Assembly: GCA_947464785.1 (NCBI GenBank)
Contig: CANHXZ010000003.1
Coordinates: forward strand, 1 to 45,705
DNA: 45,705 nt
Direction: 5' to 3'
Origin: Flavobacteriales bacterium
Lineage (GTDB): Bacteria; Bacteroidota; Bacteroidia; Flavobacteriales; Schleiferiaceae
Shown: positions 10,978-19,999 of the stretch, piece after piece
How positions within the stretch are numbered: the first letter of the stretch is position 1
Layout of the letters: each line of letters opens with the position of its first letter
Position numbers and translations under genes: made by a program
Notes under the pieces: generated by a model
The model's database searches: none
What the model was told of the DNA's origin: nothing
Seen by the model: only the letters and a program-made list of their open reading frames with translations

Positions 10978-11414
10978 TGCACGTTTCTGTAGTCAACCGC
11001 TCCCCGTATCCCTTGCCGGCCTACGCCACCGTGGGCAGCGCGGGCTTGGACCTTCGGGCCCACGTGCAGGAACCCAAAGTGCTCCAGCCCGGCGAGCGGG
11101 CGTTGATCCCCACCGGCCTTTCCCTGGCGCTGCCGGAGGGCTTTGAAGCACAAGTGCGGCCGCGCAGCGGGCTCGCGCTGAAACACGGCATCACGGTCCT
11201 CAACAGCCCGGGAACCGTCGACGCCGATTACCGCGGTGACGTGGGTGTGATCCTCATCAACTTAGGCGCTGAACCCTTTACCATTGCCCCCGGTGACCGC
11301 ATTGCGCAGCTGGTCCTGGCCGCTTATGCCCAGGTGGAGTGGGCGCCCGTTGAGGTGCTCCCGGAAACCGAACGCGGCGCAGGAGGATTTGGGCACACCG
11401 GCACACAAAAATAA
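10974..11414 (+). CDS. dut: dUTP diphosphatase
   Basis: 146 aa; [59 protein letters not shown]: all five dUTPase motifs. Confidence 0.96.
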   Translation: MMHVSVVNRSPYPLPAYATVGSAGLDLRAHVQEPKVLQPGERALIPTGLSLALPEGFEAQVRPRSGLALKHGITVLNSPGTVDADYRGDVGVILINLGAEPFTIAPGDRIAQLVLAAYAQVEWAPVEVLPETERGAGGFGHTGTQK

Positions 11415-11538
11415 CATCAGCCGCCACCCCTGTTCAGGCTTGATTTCCCAGTGAAAGCAGGCCTTTTTGCCGGGAACCCGCTTGGCCGGAAGCGTTGCAA
11501 ATACTTGATTTACTGCAAAATTTACCTACCTTGGAACC

Positions 11539-12240
11539 GTGGAAGCGCATCATGTAATACCCTTTGGCTCCAGCTGGTGGTGGGGCGGATGGCTCATTTT
11601 TGCGGTCTACGGAGCCGTTGTTTTTTGGATTGGAAAGTCCGCAACGGAAGCCACGCGCGAGCGATTTGAGCGGTGGTGGGGATGGGTCATTTTGGGCTTT
11701 TTTGCCTTCGGACAATTCTACCAAGTACTGGACGGCTCTTGGAGCCTGCAAGAAAGTCTCCCGCTGCACCTGTGTTGGTTCAGCCGGTTCTTGGCGGTGC
11801 TTTACCTGACCTTCCGCCAGAAGTGGGCCTTAGTGCCGCTGTTCTTCTGGGGCATTGTGGGGGGCTTTCATTCGTTCCTAACGCCAGAAAGCACGCTGGG
11901 AAGCGGTTCCTTCATGCTGGTTGAGTACTACTTCAGCCACGCCGGCATCATTTTGGTTCCGCTCTACAGTGTGTTTGTGGGCGGATGGCGCATTCCGGCC
12001 AACGGCTGGTTGCAGGCGTTTTTTTGGAACAACGTCCTCTTGTTGCCGATTTACCTGATCAATCTGGCCGTAGGCGGCAACTACATGTTCTTGGTAGCAC
12101 CACCGGTGGCGGAGAATCCCTTTGTGGTGGGCGAGTGGCCTTACTACATCCTGGGCTTTGAAGCCGCGGCCTTGCTGCACTACGGCGTGTTGCGCCTTAT
12201 TTTCTTCAATTTTGTTCTTCCCAAAAGGGCAACCGCATGA
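11539..12240 (+). CDS. YwaF/TMEM164-like (TIGR02206-type) membrane protein, copy 1
   Basis: 233 aa polytopic; LPLHLCWFSRFLAVL, QKWALVPLFFWGIVGGFHSFLTPE, GGNYMFLVAPPVAENPFVVGEWPYYILGFE; GTG start. Confidence 0.85.
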   Translation: MEAHHVIPFGSSWWWGGWLIFAVYGAVVFWIGKSATEATRERFERWWGWVILGFFAFGQFYQVLDGSWSLQESLPLHLCWFSRFLAVLYLTFRQKWALVPLFFWGIVGGFHSFLTPESTLGSGSFMLVEYYFSHAGIILVPLYSVFVGGWRIPANGWLQAFFWNNVLLLPIYLINLAVGGNYMFLVAPPVAENPFVVGEWPYYILGFEAAALLHYGVLRLIFFNFVLPKRATA

Positions 12241-12923
12241 ACGAGCACCACGTCATTCCACTCGGCTCCTTTTGGTGGTTTATGGGATGGGCCCTTTTGG
12301 CGGCCCAGCTCTTGGTGGGTTATGGGGTATCCCGCTATGCCTCGGAGGCGTCCCGACGTCGGTTTGAACAGGGCTGGGGAATCGCCATCTTGGGAACGTA
12401 CGTCTTGGTGCAAGGGTACGTGGCCCTGCGCGGAGACTACACCTTGAGCAACAGTTTGCCCATTCACCTGTGCTCCTTCAGCCGTGTGTTGGCCTTTTTG
12501 GCCTTGACCCTGCGCAAAAAGTGGGCGTTTTACCCCTTGTTTTTTTGGGGAATCATGGGCGGAATGCACGCTTTGATCACTCCAGAAAACACCTTCGGCA
12601 ACAATCCCTGGACCTTTGCCGAATATTTCTTTGGTCATTCCTCGGTTATTGCCGTACCCATTTACTTGTTGGCCATCCGCGGCCGAACCCTGAAAAAGTG
12701 GTCTTGGCTGACGGCTTGGGGTTGGACCAATGCCTTGATTGTGCCCGTGTACGCGCTGTCTTGGTTGGTGGACGGCAACTACATGTACCTCCGCGAACGT
12801 CCCCTGGTAGCCAATCCATTTGTGGTGGGGGAATGGCCGTGGTACGTGGTGGGCTTTGAGCTCCTGGCCGTGGTGCATTTCTTGGTGTTTACGGCCGTCG
12901 CGTACAAACGAATTGAACGATGA
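12237..12923 (+). CDS. YwaF/TMEM164-like membrane protein, copy 2
   Basis: 228 aa; LPIHLCSFSRVLAFL, KKWAFYPLFFWGIMGGMHALITPE, DGNYMYLRERPLVANPFVVGEWPWYVVGFE; ATGA overlap with copy 1. Confidence 0.87.
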   Translation: MNEHHVIPLGSFWWFMGWALLAAQLLVGYGVSRYASEASRRRFEQGWGIAILGTYVLVQGYVALRGDYTLSNSLPIHLCSFSRVLAFLALTLRKKWAFYPLFFWGIMGGMHALITPENTFGNNPWTFAEYFFGHSSVIAVPIYLLAIRGRTLKKWSWLTAWGWTNALIVPVYALSWLVDGNYMYLRERPLVANPFVVGEWPWYVVGFELLAVVHFLVFTAVAYKRIER

Positions 12924-13624
12924 ACGCGCACGACTGGATTGCCACAGGCCTGGGCTGGTACCTCTTCGCGGCCGTTTTCGTTCTGTTGTGGTGGGTGGCC
13001 CCGCGCACGGGTTCGCCGCACCTGAAGACCTTTGAAAAAGGTTTGGCCGTATTCATTGCCCTCAACTACGTCTTCTACCATGTTTCCGCAGCGGTTTTGG
13101 GCGATTGGTCCGTGCAAGAGTCCCTGCCCTTCCATATGTGCAACCTCACCCAATTGATGCTGATTTGGCACTTACTCACCGGGCAGCAGTGGGCGTTTCG
13201 CATCTCAGCCATATGGGGCCCGTTGGGCGGCATTCAAGCGCTGTTTACCCCAGGCATCGAGGCAGATTATTGGTTTCCGCTGGTGGTTCAGTTTTTTGTT
13301 TCCCACAGCCTGGTGGTTTTGGTCCCGATTTACCTGATGGTTCGTGCCGGACGTCGGTTGCCCAAACGCTTCTTTTGGCCCATCATTGGGTACACGCACT
13401 TGGTTGCCTTGGTGCTGTACCTGATCAACCGGTCGTTGGGCAGCAACTACATGTACGTCAACCAACCCCCGCCCGTGGACCATCCGCTCCTGCACGGAAG
13501 CTGGCCCTACTACTTGTTTTGGATCGACGTGGCGTTGTTTGCCTTGGTGGCCTTGTTTCTCTGGGGGTTCCGGCGCTACACCCACCCGGAAGGCGAGGGA
13601 AACCCCTCGGTTGGGGAGGCTTAA
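12920..13624 (+). CDS. YwaF/TMEM164-like membrane protein, copy 3 (divergent)
   Basis: 234 aa; LPFHMCNLTQLMLIW, QQWAFRISAIWGPLGGIQALFTPG, GSNYMYVNQPPPVDHPLLHGSWPYYLFW; ATGA overlap with copy 2. Confidence 0.85.
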   Translation: MNAHDWIATGLGWYLFAAVFVLLWWVAPRTGSPHLKTFEKGLAVFIALNYVFYHVSAAVLGDWSVQESLPFHMCNLTQLMLIWHLLTGQQWAFRISAIWGPLGGIQALFTPGIEADYWFPLVVQFFVSHSLVVLVPIYLMVRAGRRLPKRFFWPIIGYTHLVALVLYLINRSLGSNYMYVNQPPPVDHPLLHGSWPYYLFWIDVALFALVALFLWGFRRYTHPEGEGNPSVGEA

Positions 13625-13688
13625 TATTTTCCTCATTTAACTGATAATAATCAGGTTGTTGCCGGTGCAAGGGATCTACCTTGTAACC

Positions 13689-14504
13689 ATGTATACGATC
13701 CTTTGCCCCACCGATTTCTCTGCCGGCGCAAGCCGCGCAGCCGAGTTTGCCGCAGAACTAGCCAAAGCGTGGAACGCGCCGTTGGTTTTGGTTCATGCCT
13801 ACGAGGTTCCCCAATCTGAAAATCTGGCCCTAGCTCGGTTGCTGGAGGAAGTGAAGCTACTGACGGTGGAGTCGCTGCAAAAAGAGGCCAAACGACTGGA
13901 GGGCCACGGAGTGCAAATCCGAACGGAAGCTTTGTACGGAAATGTGGTTTCGGTGGTCAAGGAACTTGTGGAGGACGACCCGTGGCACACTTTTGTGGTG
14001 ATGGGCACGTGCGGCGCGTCCGGCTTTGCGCAAGAACTTTTTGGCACCAATGCCTCGGCCCTCATGCACCGCCTCCCGTGCCCCGTATGGGTTGTGCCGG
14101 AAGAGGCTCCCAAAGGACTACCCAAACGCATTGCGTTGGCGGTGGACGGACTGTTGGAACCCGCAACGGACGGGGCCTTTGCCAACGCTGTAGTCTTGGG
14201 CAAACGTTTGGGCGCTCGCGTTGAAGCCGTACACATTCATTCGGACGGCGAAAAACCGCATGTGGACTGGCCGGAGAAGGAGCAGCGCATCCGCGCGCAC
14301 GGCCTGCCGGTGGAGGTTCGGAGGGCGCCGGAAGTGGAAGAAGGGCTGCTGCGATTCTTGGTTGAAACGCAGTCCGACGCACTGGCATTCATTGCGCGAA
14401 AGCACCACTGGTTGCTGGAAATAGGGCACCGAAGCGTTTCCAATGCCTTGGTTTTCCGCGCTCAGCAGCCCCTTTTGGTGATGCACGAAGACCGTTTGGC
14501 CTAG
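13689..14504 (+). CDS. Universal stress protein (UspA-like, tandem domains)
   Basis: MYTILCPTDFSAGASRAAEFAAELAKAWNAPLVLVHAYEVP...VVMGTCGASGFAQELFGTNASALMHRLPCPVWVVP; start placed at 13689. Confidence 0.9.
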   Translation: MYTILCPTDFSAGASRAAEFAAELAKAWNAPLVLVHAYEVPQSENLALARLLEEVKLLTVESLQKEAKRLEGHGVQIRTEALYGNVVSVVKELVEDDPWHTFVVMGTCGASGFAQELFGTNASALMHRLPCPVWVVPEEAPKGLPKRIALAVDGLLEPATDGAFANAVVLGKRLGARVEAVHIHSDGEKPHVDWPEKEQRIRAHGLPVEVRRAPEVEEGLLRFLVETQSDALAFIARKHHWLLEIGHRSVSNALVFRAQQPLLVMHEDRLA

Positions 14505-15505
14505 GCAGTTAGTCGGTGTTTTTGGTTGCTCAGCACGTTGCTCAACGTCCACGGAACGGATTCTTGGAAGGCGCTTGTTCGGTGCGCGCACTCCAGAGAA
14601 CAAATGCTGCAGGAAGTGGGGATGCACGGATCCGCGTGCACAAAGAGTTCTAAAGCGTCGTGGAAATGCGTGGCCGCAATGTGTTCCATGGCGGTAACTT
14701 CCTCGTGGGCCTCCTCTAAATTTACGTACCAAGGCAAGGTTAGGTGGGCGTCGATGTGGTAAGAACCTCCGTACTGCACAACCCGCAGGTTGTGGATGTC
14801 AATCCATCGGGGCCGACGGTTCTCCGCCAAGGTTTGAATGACTTTGGGCAGCACCTCCAGGTCTGCCGCGTCCATCAAGCCGGCCAGGGCGCGCCGCACC
14901 AAGCGGTAGCCCGTGAACAGCAATAAACCGGCAAACGCTAAGGCCAGGGCGCTGTCGAGCCAAACGATGCCCGTGAACCAGGCAACCGCCAAACCCACCA
15001 CCAACCCGGCCGAGGTGTAGGCGTCGGACAGCAAGTGGTGCCCGTCTGCTTGGAGTGCAGACGAGTGGATGTTCTTGCCGTGGCGCAGCAACAAAAAACC
15101 CAAAAATCCGTTGGCAGCACCGGCCAAAGCCACCAAGAGTATGCCCAAGTCCAGTTGCTTCAACGCAGCGGGATACACGAGACCTTGCACGGACTCGTAC
15201 ACAATGCCCATCCCGGCCATGAAAATGAGTCCGCCTTCCACGCCGGCAGACAAAAATTCAATTTTTCCGTGGCCGTAGGGGTGGTTTAGGTCCCGCGGCC
15301 GTAGGGACCACCACAAGCTGTACAGGGCAAAGGCGCCCGCAAAAACATTCACAATGGACTCCAAGGCGTCGGACAAAATGGCGTGGGATCCGGTGCGCTC
15401 GTAGGCCCAGAACTTGATGCCCATGATGCCTATGCTCGCCACCAACAAGAGCGACGGCAGCCGCAAGGCCTGAATTTTATTTTGTTTGGTATCGGGTTCT
15501 TTCAC
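14501..15505 (-). CDS. Cation diffusion facilitator (CDF) family transporter
   Basis: HAILSDALESIVNVFAGAFALYSLWWSLRPRDLNHPYGHGKIEFLSAGVEG and SSALQADGHHLLSDAYTSAG (HxxxD metal-site pattern). GTG start at 15505 inferred; the longer ORF to 15817 overlaps the divergent alkD-like gene. Confidence 0.88.
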   Translation of the reverse strand: MKEPDTKQNKIQALRLPSLLLVASIGIMGIKFWAYERTGSHAILSDALESIVNVFAGAFALYSLWWSLRPRDLNHPYGHGKIEFLSAGVEGGLIFMAGMGIVYESVQGLVYPAALKQLDLGILLVALAGAANGFLGFLLLRHGKNIHSSALQADGHHLLSDAYTSAGLVVGLAVAWFTGIVWLDSALALAFAGLLLFTGYRLVRRALAGLMDAADLEVLPKVIQTLAENRRPRWIDIHNLRVVQYGGSYHIDAHLTLPWYVNLEEAHEEVTAMEHIAATHFHDALELFVHADPCIPTSCSICSLECAHRTSAFQESVPWTLSNVLSNQKHRLTA

Positions 15506-15534
15506 AACAACAAGGTAAGCCGTTCCTTTGGGGC

Positions 15535-16212
15535 GTGAAACAAGAATCGCACGACTGGCTCGCCACACTGGCGGAGGTTTTGGAGGCAAATGCCAACCCG
15601 TTGCACTCCAGGGCCATGGCGGCCTACATGAAGGATTTGTTTCCGTTTTTGGGGCTGAAAAAACCCGAACGAACAGTACTTTGCAAGCCCTGGTTGGAAC
15701 GCGGAAATCGGCCCGCTCGGGAGGATTTGCCGGAGGTGTGTTTTCAACTTTTCCAACGACCCGAACGCGAGTGGGCCTATGTGGCCCTTGAATTGCTGCG
15801 ACTAGAACGCAAAACACTGGAATACAACGATCTAGAATGGTTGATGAAGCTTATTCGCACGCGTTCTTGGTGGGATTCTGTTGACATTCTGGCGTCGGAC
15901 ATGGTGGGCAGAACCCTGTTGCGCTACCCGGAGCGTTGGGAGGAATTCCTGGTACCGTTGATGGAATCGGAAAACGGTTGGGAGAACCGAACGGCCATGA
16001 TTGCCCAGTTGCGTTGGAAAGAAGAAACCCACACGGAACTGCTGGAACAAGCCTTGGTGGCGCACTTAGAGTCTAAGTGGTTTTTTCACCGAAAGGCCAT
16101 GGGTTGGGCCTTGCGGGAGTACCGGAAAACCAACCCGCACTGGGTGGATGACTTTTTGGACCGGTACGGGGAACAAATGAGCGGATTGAGCCGGCGCGAG
16201 GCGATGCGATAA
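15535..16212 (+). CDS. DNA alkylation repair protein (AlkD-like HEAT repeat)
   Basis: 225 aa; RAMAAYMKDLFPFLGLKKPERTVLCKPWL, KWFFHRKAMGWALREYRKTNPHWVDDFL; GTG start. Confidence 0.88.
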   Translation: MKQESHDWLATLAEVLEANANPLHSRAMAAYMKDLFPFLGLKKPERTVLCKPWLERGNRPAREDLPEVCFQLFQRPEREWAYVALELLRLERKTLEYNDLEWLMKLIRTRSWWDSVDILASDMVGRTLLRYPERWEEFLVPLMESENGWENRTAMIAQLRWKEETHTELLEQALVAHLESKWFFHRKAMGWALREYRKTNPHWVDDFLDRYGEQMSGLSRREAMR

Positions 16213-16253
16213 TCAGCCTCAGAACGCCCAAGACCGAGGGGGTGGCTACATGC

Positions 16254-16279
16254 AAAAAGCCGCCCAGAGGCGGCTTTTT
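16254..16279. terminator. Bidirectional-looking Rho-independent terminator
   Basis: AAAAAGCCGCC-caga-GGCGGCTTTTT, 11-bp perfect stem between the alkD-like gene and tRNA-Pro (convergent). Confidence 0.85.
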
Positions 16280-16283
16280 GAGG

Positions 16284-16359
16284 TGGTCGGGATGACTGGA
16301 TTCGAACCAGCGACCCCCACGTCCCGAACGTGGTACGCTACCAACTGCGCTACATCCCG
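16284..16359 (-). tRNA. tRNA-Pro (anticodon CGG), CCA encoded
   Basis: Minus strand CGGGATGTAGCGCAGTTGGTAGCGTACCACGTTCGGGACGTGGGGGTCGCTGGTTCGAATCCAGTCATCCCGACCA; 7-bp acceptor stem, anticodon stem CCACG/CGTGG with loop TTCGGGA, T-loop GGTTCGAATCC. Confidence 0.96.
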
Positions 16360-16447
16360 TTCCCAAAAATTGGGGCTACAAAGATAAATAATTTGGTAAA
16401 AATGAAGCCGAATCCTCCAGTTTGGGTTGGGTTACGGGGGATTCCTG

Positions 16448-16493
16448 TTGCACGAAATGCGGAACCACCAAGAAAATTCCGCATTTCGTGCAA
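16448..16493. repeat. 17-bp perfect inverted repeat
   Basis: TTGCACGAAATGCGGAA (16448-16464) / TTCCGCATTTCGTGCAA (16477-16493), 12-nt spacer, between tRNA-Pro and ywaF-like copy 4. Confidence 0.95.
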
Positions 16494-16559
16494 TTGCCCC
16501 CGGCACGCGTTGCGAATTCGTCTCTTTTTCCTCATTTTTGGAATCCTAAAATCCAAAAA

Positions 16560-17297
16560 ATGAGCTTTTTAATCGTTGAACAAACTACCTACGCCATCGG
16601 AACAACCGGGTGGTGGTCTGGATTGAGCATTGGTCTGGGCTACGCGGCCTTGGTGGTACTGGCGGCGCGCTTGCTGCGCGGCGATGACCGCGTTCGGTTT
16701 GAGCGCATTTGGGGCTTCGCAATCTTGGCGCTCATGATCTTCAAGCACGGCAATTTGCTGTACACCGGGCAGTGGAGTTCGCAGGACCACTTGGAAATGC
16801 AGCTGTGTGGATTCAGTCGGATTTTGGCCATTTTGTTGCTGGTGTTCCGCCAGTCGTGGGCTTTTTACCCCCTCTTCTTTTGGGGCATTGTGGGCGGATT
16901 GCACGCCTTTCTGACCCCCCAGTACACGGCGGGCTCCTCTCCCTTCATGTTTTGGGAATACAACCTGGCTCATGCGGGAATCATGATTGTACCCCTCTAC
17001 CATTATTTTGTTCACGGTTTTGAAATCAAGCGCTGGACCTGGGCCAAAATGCTGGCCGTCAACATTGCGCTCATGGTACCTGTGGGTTTGATCAACAAAG
17101 CCACGGGCGCCAACTACATGTTCCTGTCCCAAAAACCCATCGCCAACAACCCGTTCATTGTGGGGGAGTGGCCCACGTACATCTTGGGATTCGTGGCTGC
17201 CGGGGCACTCCACTACGCCTTGTTGACCGTTTTTTTTGCCCGACGTTCCCGCCGAATCAAGGTTGAATCAAGTTCGGACCAACAGCACCGCCCGTAA
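16560..17297 (+). CDS. YwaF/TMEM164-like membrane protein, copy 4
   Basis: MSFLIVEQTTYAIGTTGWWSGLSIG...LEMQLCGFSRILAIL, QSWAFYPLFFWGIVGGLHAFLTPQ, GANYMFLSQKPIANNPFIVGEWPTYILGF. Confidence 0.86.
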   Translation: MSFLIVEQTTYAIGTTGWWSGLSIGLGYAALVVLAARLLRGDDRVRFERIWGFAILALMIFKHGNLLYTGQWSSQDHLEMQLCGFSRILAILLLVFRQSWAFYPLFFWGIVGGLHAFLTPQYTAGSSPFMFWEYNLAHAGIMIVPLYHYFVHGFEIKRWTWAKMLAVNIALMVPVGLINKATGANYMFLSQKPIANNPFIVGEWPTYILGFVAAGALHYALLTVFFARRSRRIKVESSSDQQHRP

Positions 17298-17376
17298 ACT
17301 GTTTGAACGGAGCAAAGGGTCCTGGGCGATGAAACATTTTTCATCGCCGATGGTTTTACAAGAAAGGTATTCACCA

Positions 17377-18807
17377 ATGTTTCTGAGATTTGCTATCGCT
17401 GCCGTTGTTGCAGCACCGTCGCTATTGCTGGCTCAAACCAATTTCAGTGGGGGGATTTATTCCAACACCACGTGGACCAAGGCCAACTCCCCGTACATCC
17501 TCACGGGTTCCGTGGTGGTTTTTCCCGGCAAAACCCTCACCATTCAGCCGGGTGTGGTGGTGCAAATGCAGCCCAACCCCAACCTGCCAAACGACTACCG
17601 GTACCTGGAGGTTCGCGGAACATTGAACGCGTTGGGCACGGCGTTGGACCCCATTGTTTTTGAAGGACTCAACGCAGACACCAACGTAACGTGGAACGGA
17701 ATCCGGGTGGTTCAGTCGCAGGGAGGAACCTTGCAAATGGACCGATTTGAACTCCGCAATGCTTGGAACGGAATCGAAGGCGAGCAAGACTCCAACCGAT
17801 TGTACTGGAACAACTGTGTGTTTGAATACAACCACTACGCCATCCGAATTGGCTCTGCACTGGAACTCAACCAATGCCGTTTTTACAAGAACGAATATGC
17901 CGTGCTGGGCTCCAACACCACCGCTACGCCTTCTTTGGTGCGCAGTACCGTGTTTCGAAAGAACAACGTAGCATTCCAGGGATACCCCAATTTTTGGTTG
18001 GACCAATGCGTTTTGGACAGCAACCAAATGGGGTTTTACTTCAACACGGGGTACTGGTATATGCCCGCTAAATTCACCGGAAACACCTTTGCCCACAATT
18101 TTACTGCAGTTGCCACGCCACACCAGAGTCAATTCCGGGGCAATTTTTTCGACGGGAACACCTTCGGAATCACCGGTTGCGTGGACTGCAACCTAGACAG
18201 CAACTTGTTTACAAACAACGACGTCGGCGTTGGAATTTACGGGCAGTCGTGGTTTGCCAACAACCAGGTATTGGCCAACAAAACCGGCCTAGTTGTTGGG
18301 AAAGCGGCTTGGCCCGGATCTCCAGGAAACCCAACGGTGGTAGACAACCGGCTCTGCGGCAACCTGGACTACAACGTGGCCAACGGCGGTAATGCCAACT
18401 TGGATTTGGACGAAAACTGCTTCTGCCTCTCGGATTCCGCGGCCATCGACGCCAAGATCTTCGACGGCTACGACGACATCACCTTAGGCCTCATCAACTT
18501 CGCCGTGTACGACACTTCGTGTACCGTAGTTCAGAAGCGGGTGATTAAAGTGAATACGGCATCCTTCAACGAGTTGGAAACGCGTGTTGGGGCCTCGCCC
18601 AATCCGGCCGCCCAAGAAGTGCGCTTGGACGCCGTTGCAACCGAAGTCAAGGCAATGAGCGCCGACGGCCGTCTGTTTGTTTTGCCCAAGAAGGATGAAG
18701 AGGGTCTTCTGTGGTCTGTGGAACAACTGCCCGCGGGAATCTATCAACTGCTTGGCTACGACCGTTCGGGTTTGAAATTCCGAACCCGGTTGGCGGTGGT
18801 TCACTGA
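17377..18807 (+). CDS. Secreted right-handed beta-helix (NosD/PbH1-like) protein with T9SS sorting domain
   Basis: Signal peptide MFLRFAIAAVVAAPSLLLAQ; repeated NxFxxNxxGI-type strands; C-terminal VGASPNPAAQEVRLD...LPAGIYQLLGYDRSGLKFRTRLAVVH. Confidence 0.82.
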   Translation: MFLRFAIAAVVAAPSLLLAQTNFSGGIYSNTTWTKANSPYILTGSVVVFPGKTLTIQPGVVVQMQPNPNLPNDYRYLEVRGTLNALGTALDPIVFEGLNADTNVTWNGIRVVQSQGGTLQMDRFELRNAWNGIEGEQDSNRLYWNNCVFEYNHYAIRIGSALELNQCRFYKNEYAVLGSNTTATPSLVRSTVFRKNNVAFQGYPNFWLDQCVLDSNQMGFYFNTGYWYMPAKFTGNTFAHNFTAVATPHQSQFRGNFFDGNTFGITGCVDCNLDSNLFTNNDVGVGIYGQSWFANNQVLANKTGLVVGKAAWPGSPGNPTVVDNRLCGNLDYNVANGGNANLDLDENCFCLSDSAAIDAKIFDGYDDITLGLINFAVYDTSCTVVQKRVIKVNTASFNELETRVGASPNPAAQEVRLDAVATEVKAMSADGRLFVLPKKDEEGLLWSVEQLPAGIYQLLGYDRSGLKFRTRLAVVH

Positions 18808-19175
18808 GCGGCAGTATCCCATCGGTACAACGTCATCTCGGTGATCAATTCCAAGGGCAAGGGCGCGTCGTGCGGAAATTGCACGGCTCCTTTAGAATGT
18901 TTCCAGCGGTCCAACCGATGTTCGAATGCCGCGATTCCTGCGCCCGTGGGGTAAAACCCAATGTGCCGTTCGTAGGCAGCGATGTACACCAAAACAGGCC
19001 CCTTGGGGCCTTTTCGAAAGGCAGGCATGCCGTAGGAGATGCATCGAACCAATTCCGGTGCCCGTTCCCCAACGGCAGACTCAATCGCCTCCCGAACGTC
19101 GGACAAACGCTTTTGAAGGTGGTCCGGAAGGCCAGACCAATAGGCATCGTGGTGGGCGTAATTCGGCAAAACCAA
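18801..19175 (-). CDS. DUF1801/YdhG-like (iron-chaperone frataxin-fold) protein
   Basis: CISYGMPAFRKGPKGPVLVYIAAYERHIGFYPTGAGIAAFEHRL...KGAVQFPHDAPLPLELITEM; TTG start in the track is uncertain. Confidence 0.82.
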   Translation of the reverse strand: MVLPNYAHHDAYWSGLPDHLQKRLSDVREAIESAVGERAPELVRCISYGMPAFRKGPKGPVLVYIAAYERHIGFYPTGAGIAAFEHRLDRWKHSKGAVQFPHDAPLPLELITEMTLYRWDTAAQ

Positions 19176-19199
19176 TGCGTTTCACCCAAAGGTAAACGC

Positions 19200-19748
19200 T
19201 TAAAGCGTTTCCAAAAGCGGTTTGAGCGCTTCGTCCAGCTGATTTTGCCACTCCTCAGAAAGAAGCGCATCCGCAGATCGGTCAAAGTGAACCTTGAATT
19301 GGGGCAAGGCCGGCCCAGCAAAAACCTGTGCTCCGTGCCGCGGAAAGCGCTCCACCGCCGTTTGCAATACGGTCAATCCCCCCCGCGGACCCGGCGCGGT
19401 AGACGTAACCACAACAGGCTTACCGCCGAAGAACTTCAATTCCACGCGCGAGGCCCAGTCAAACAAATTCTTGAACCCTGCGGTATAGGAACCGTTGTAT
19501 TCGGCCAGCGATACCACCACCAAATCTGCGCTTAAAAGGTCCGCCACGAAGCGATGAGCGGCCTCTGGGATTCCGATTTCTTCCTCACGCTCCACCGTAT
19601 ACAGGGGAAGGTCGTAGTGGTTCAAGTCCAGCGAGTGAACCACCGCTTCAGCCGGTACGGCATTTGCGATTCGCTGCCCCACAAACTGGGCCCATTGACG
19701 GTTGATGGAGGTGCGGCTGTAAGAGGCGCCAAAGCTGACGATTTTCAT
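19200..19748 (-). CDS. NAD(P)H-dependent FMN reductase family protein
   Basis: MKIVSFGASYSRTSINRQWAQFVG...LVVVSLAEYNGSYTAGFKNLFDWASR...GKPVVVTSTAPGPRGG (flavodoxin-like). Confidence 0.88.
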   Translation of the reverse strand: MKIVSFGASYSRTSINRQWAQFVGQRIANAVPAEAVVHSLDLNHYDLPLYTVEREEEIGIPEAAHRFVADLLSADLVVVSLAEYNGSYTAGFKNLFDWASRVELKFFGGKPVVVTSTAPGPRGGLTVLQTAVERFPRHGAQVFAGPALPQFKVHFDRSADALLSEEWQNQLDEALKPLLETL

Positions 19749-19912
19749 GCAAGTTAGTTTGTGTTTGCAACGCCGGAAGCCGCCAATTGTTCTGCCCAAT
19801 GTTGGCGTTGACAAATAGAGACCTCTACAATCCTATGTCAAGCTTTCTGGGCTTGCCCGGCGCTTTACGTAATTTTTGAGAACAGGCCTTTTCGTGGACC
19901 AATAGGCGCTTC

Positions 19913-19942
19913 ACAAATTCATACAAATTCATACAAATTCAT
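19913..19942. repeat. Three perfect tandem copies of ACAAATTCAT (10-bp period)
   Basis: Direct reading: acaaattcat x3, upstream of ORF 20000 and the AraC-type gene. Confidence 0.95.
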
Positions 19943-19999
19943 AAAAACGAACACTAGAAATCAGTTAGTTAAAGAAATACCTATCCTATAACGAACACG

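Noticed and set aside
15506-15817. N-terminal extension of the CDF transporter ORF
   Set aside because: Would overlap the divergent AlkD-like gene by about 280 bp; extension lacks family similarity.
16422-16559. Upstream extension of ywaF-like copy 4
   Set aside because: Runs through the 17-bp inverted repeat; the paralogs' N-termini match a start at 16560.
19913-19942. CRISPR-like array
   Set aside because: Only three contiguous 10-bp repeats without spacers.
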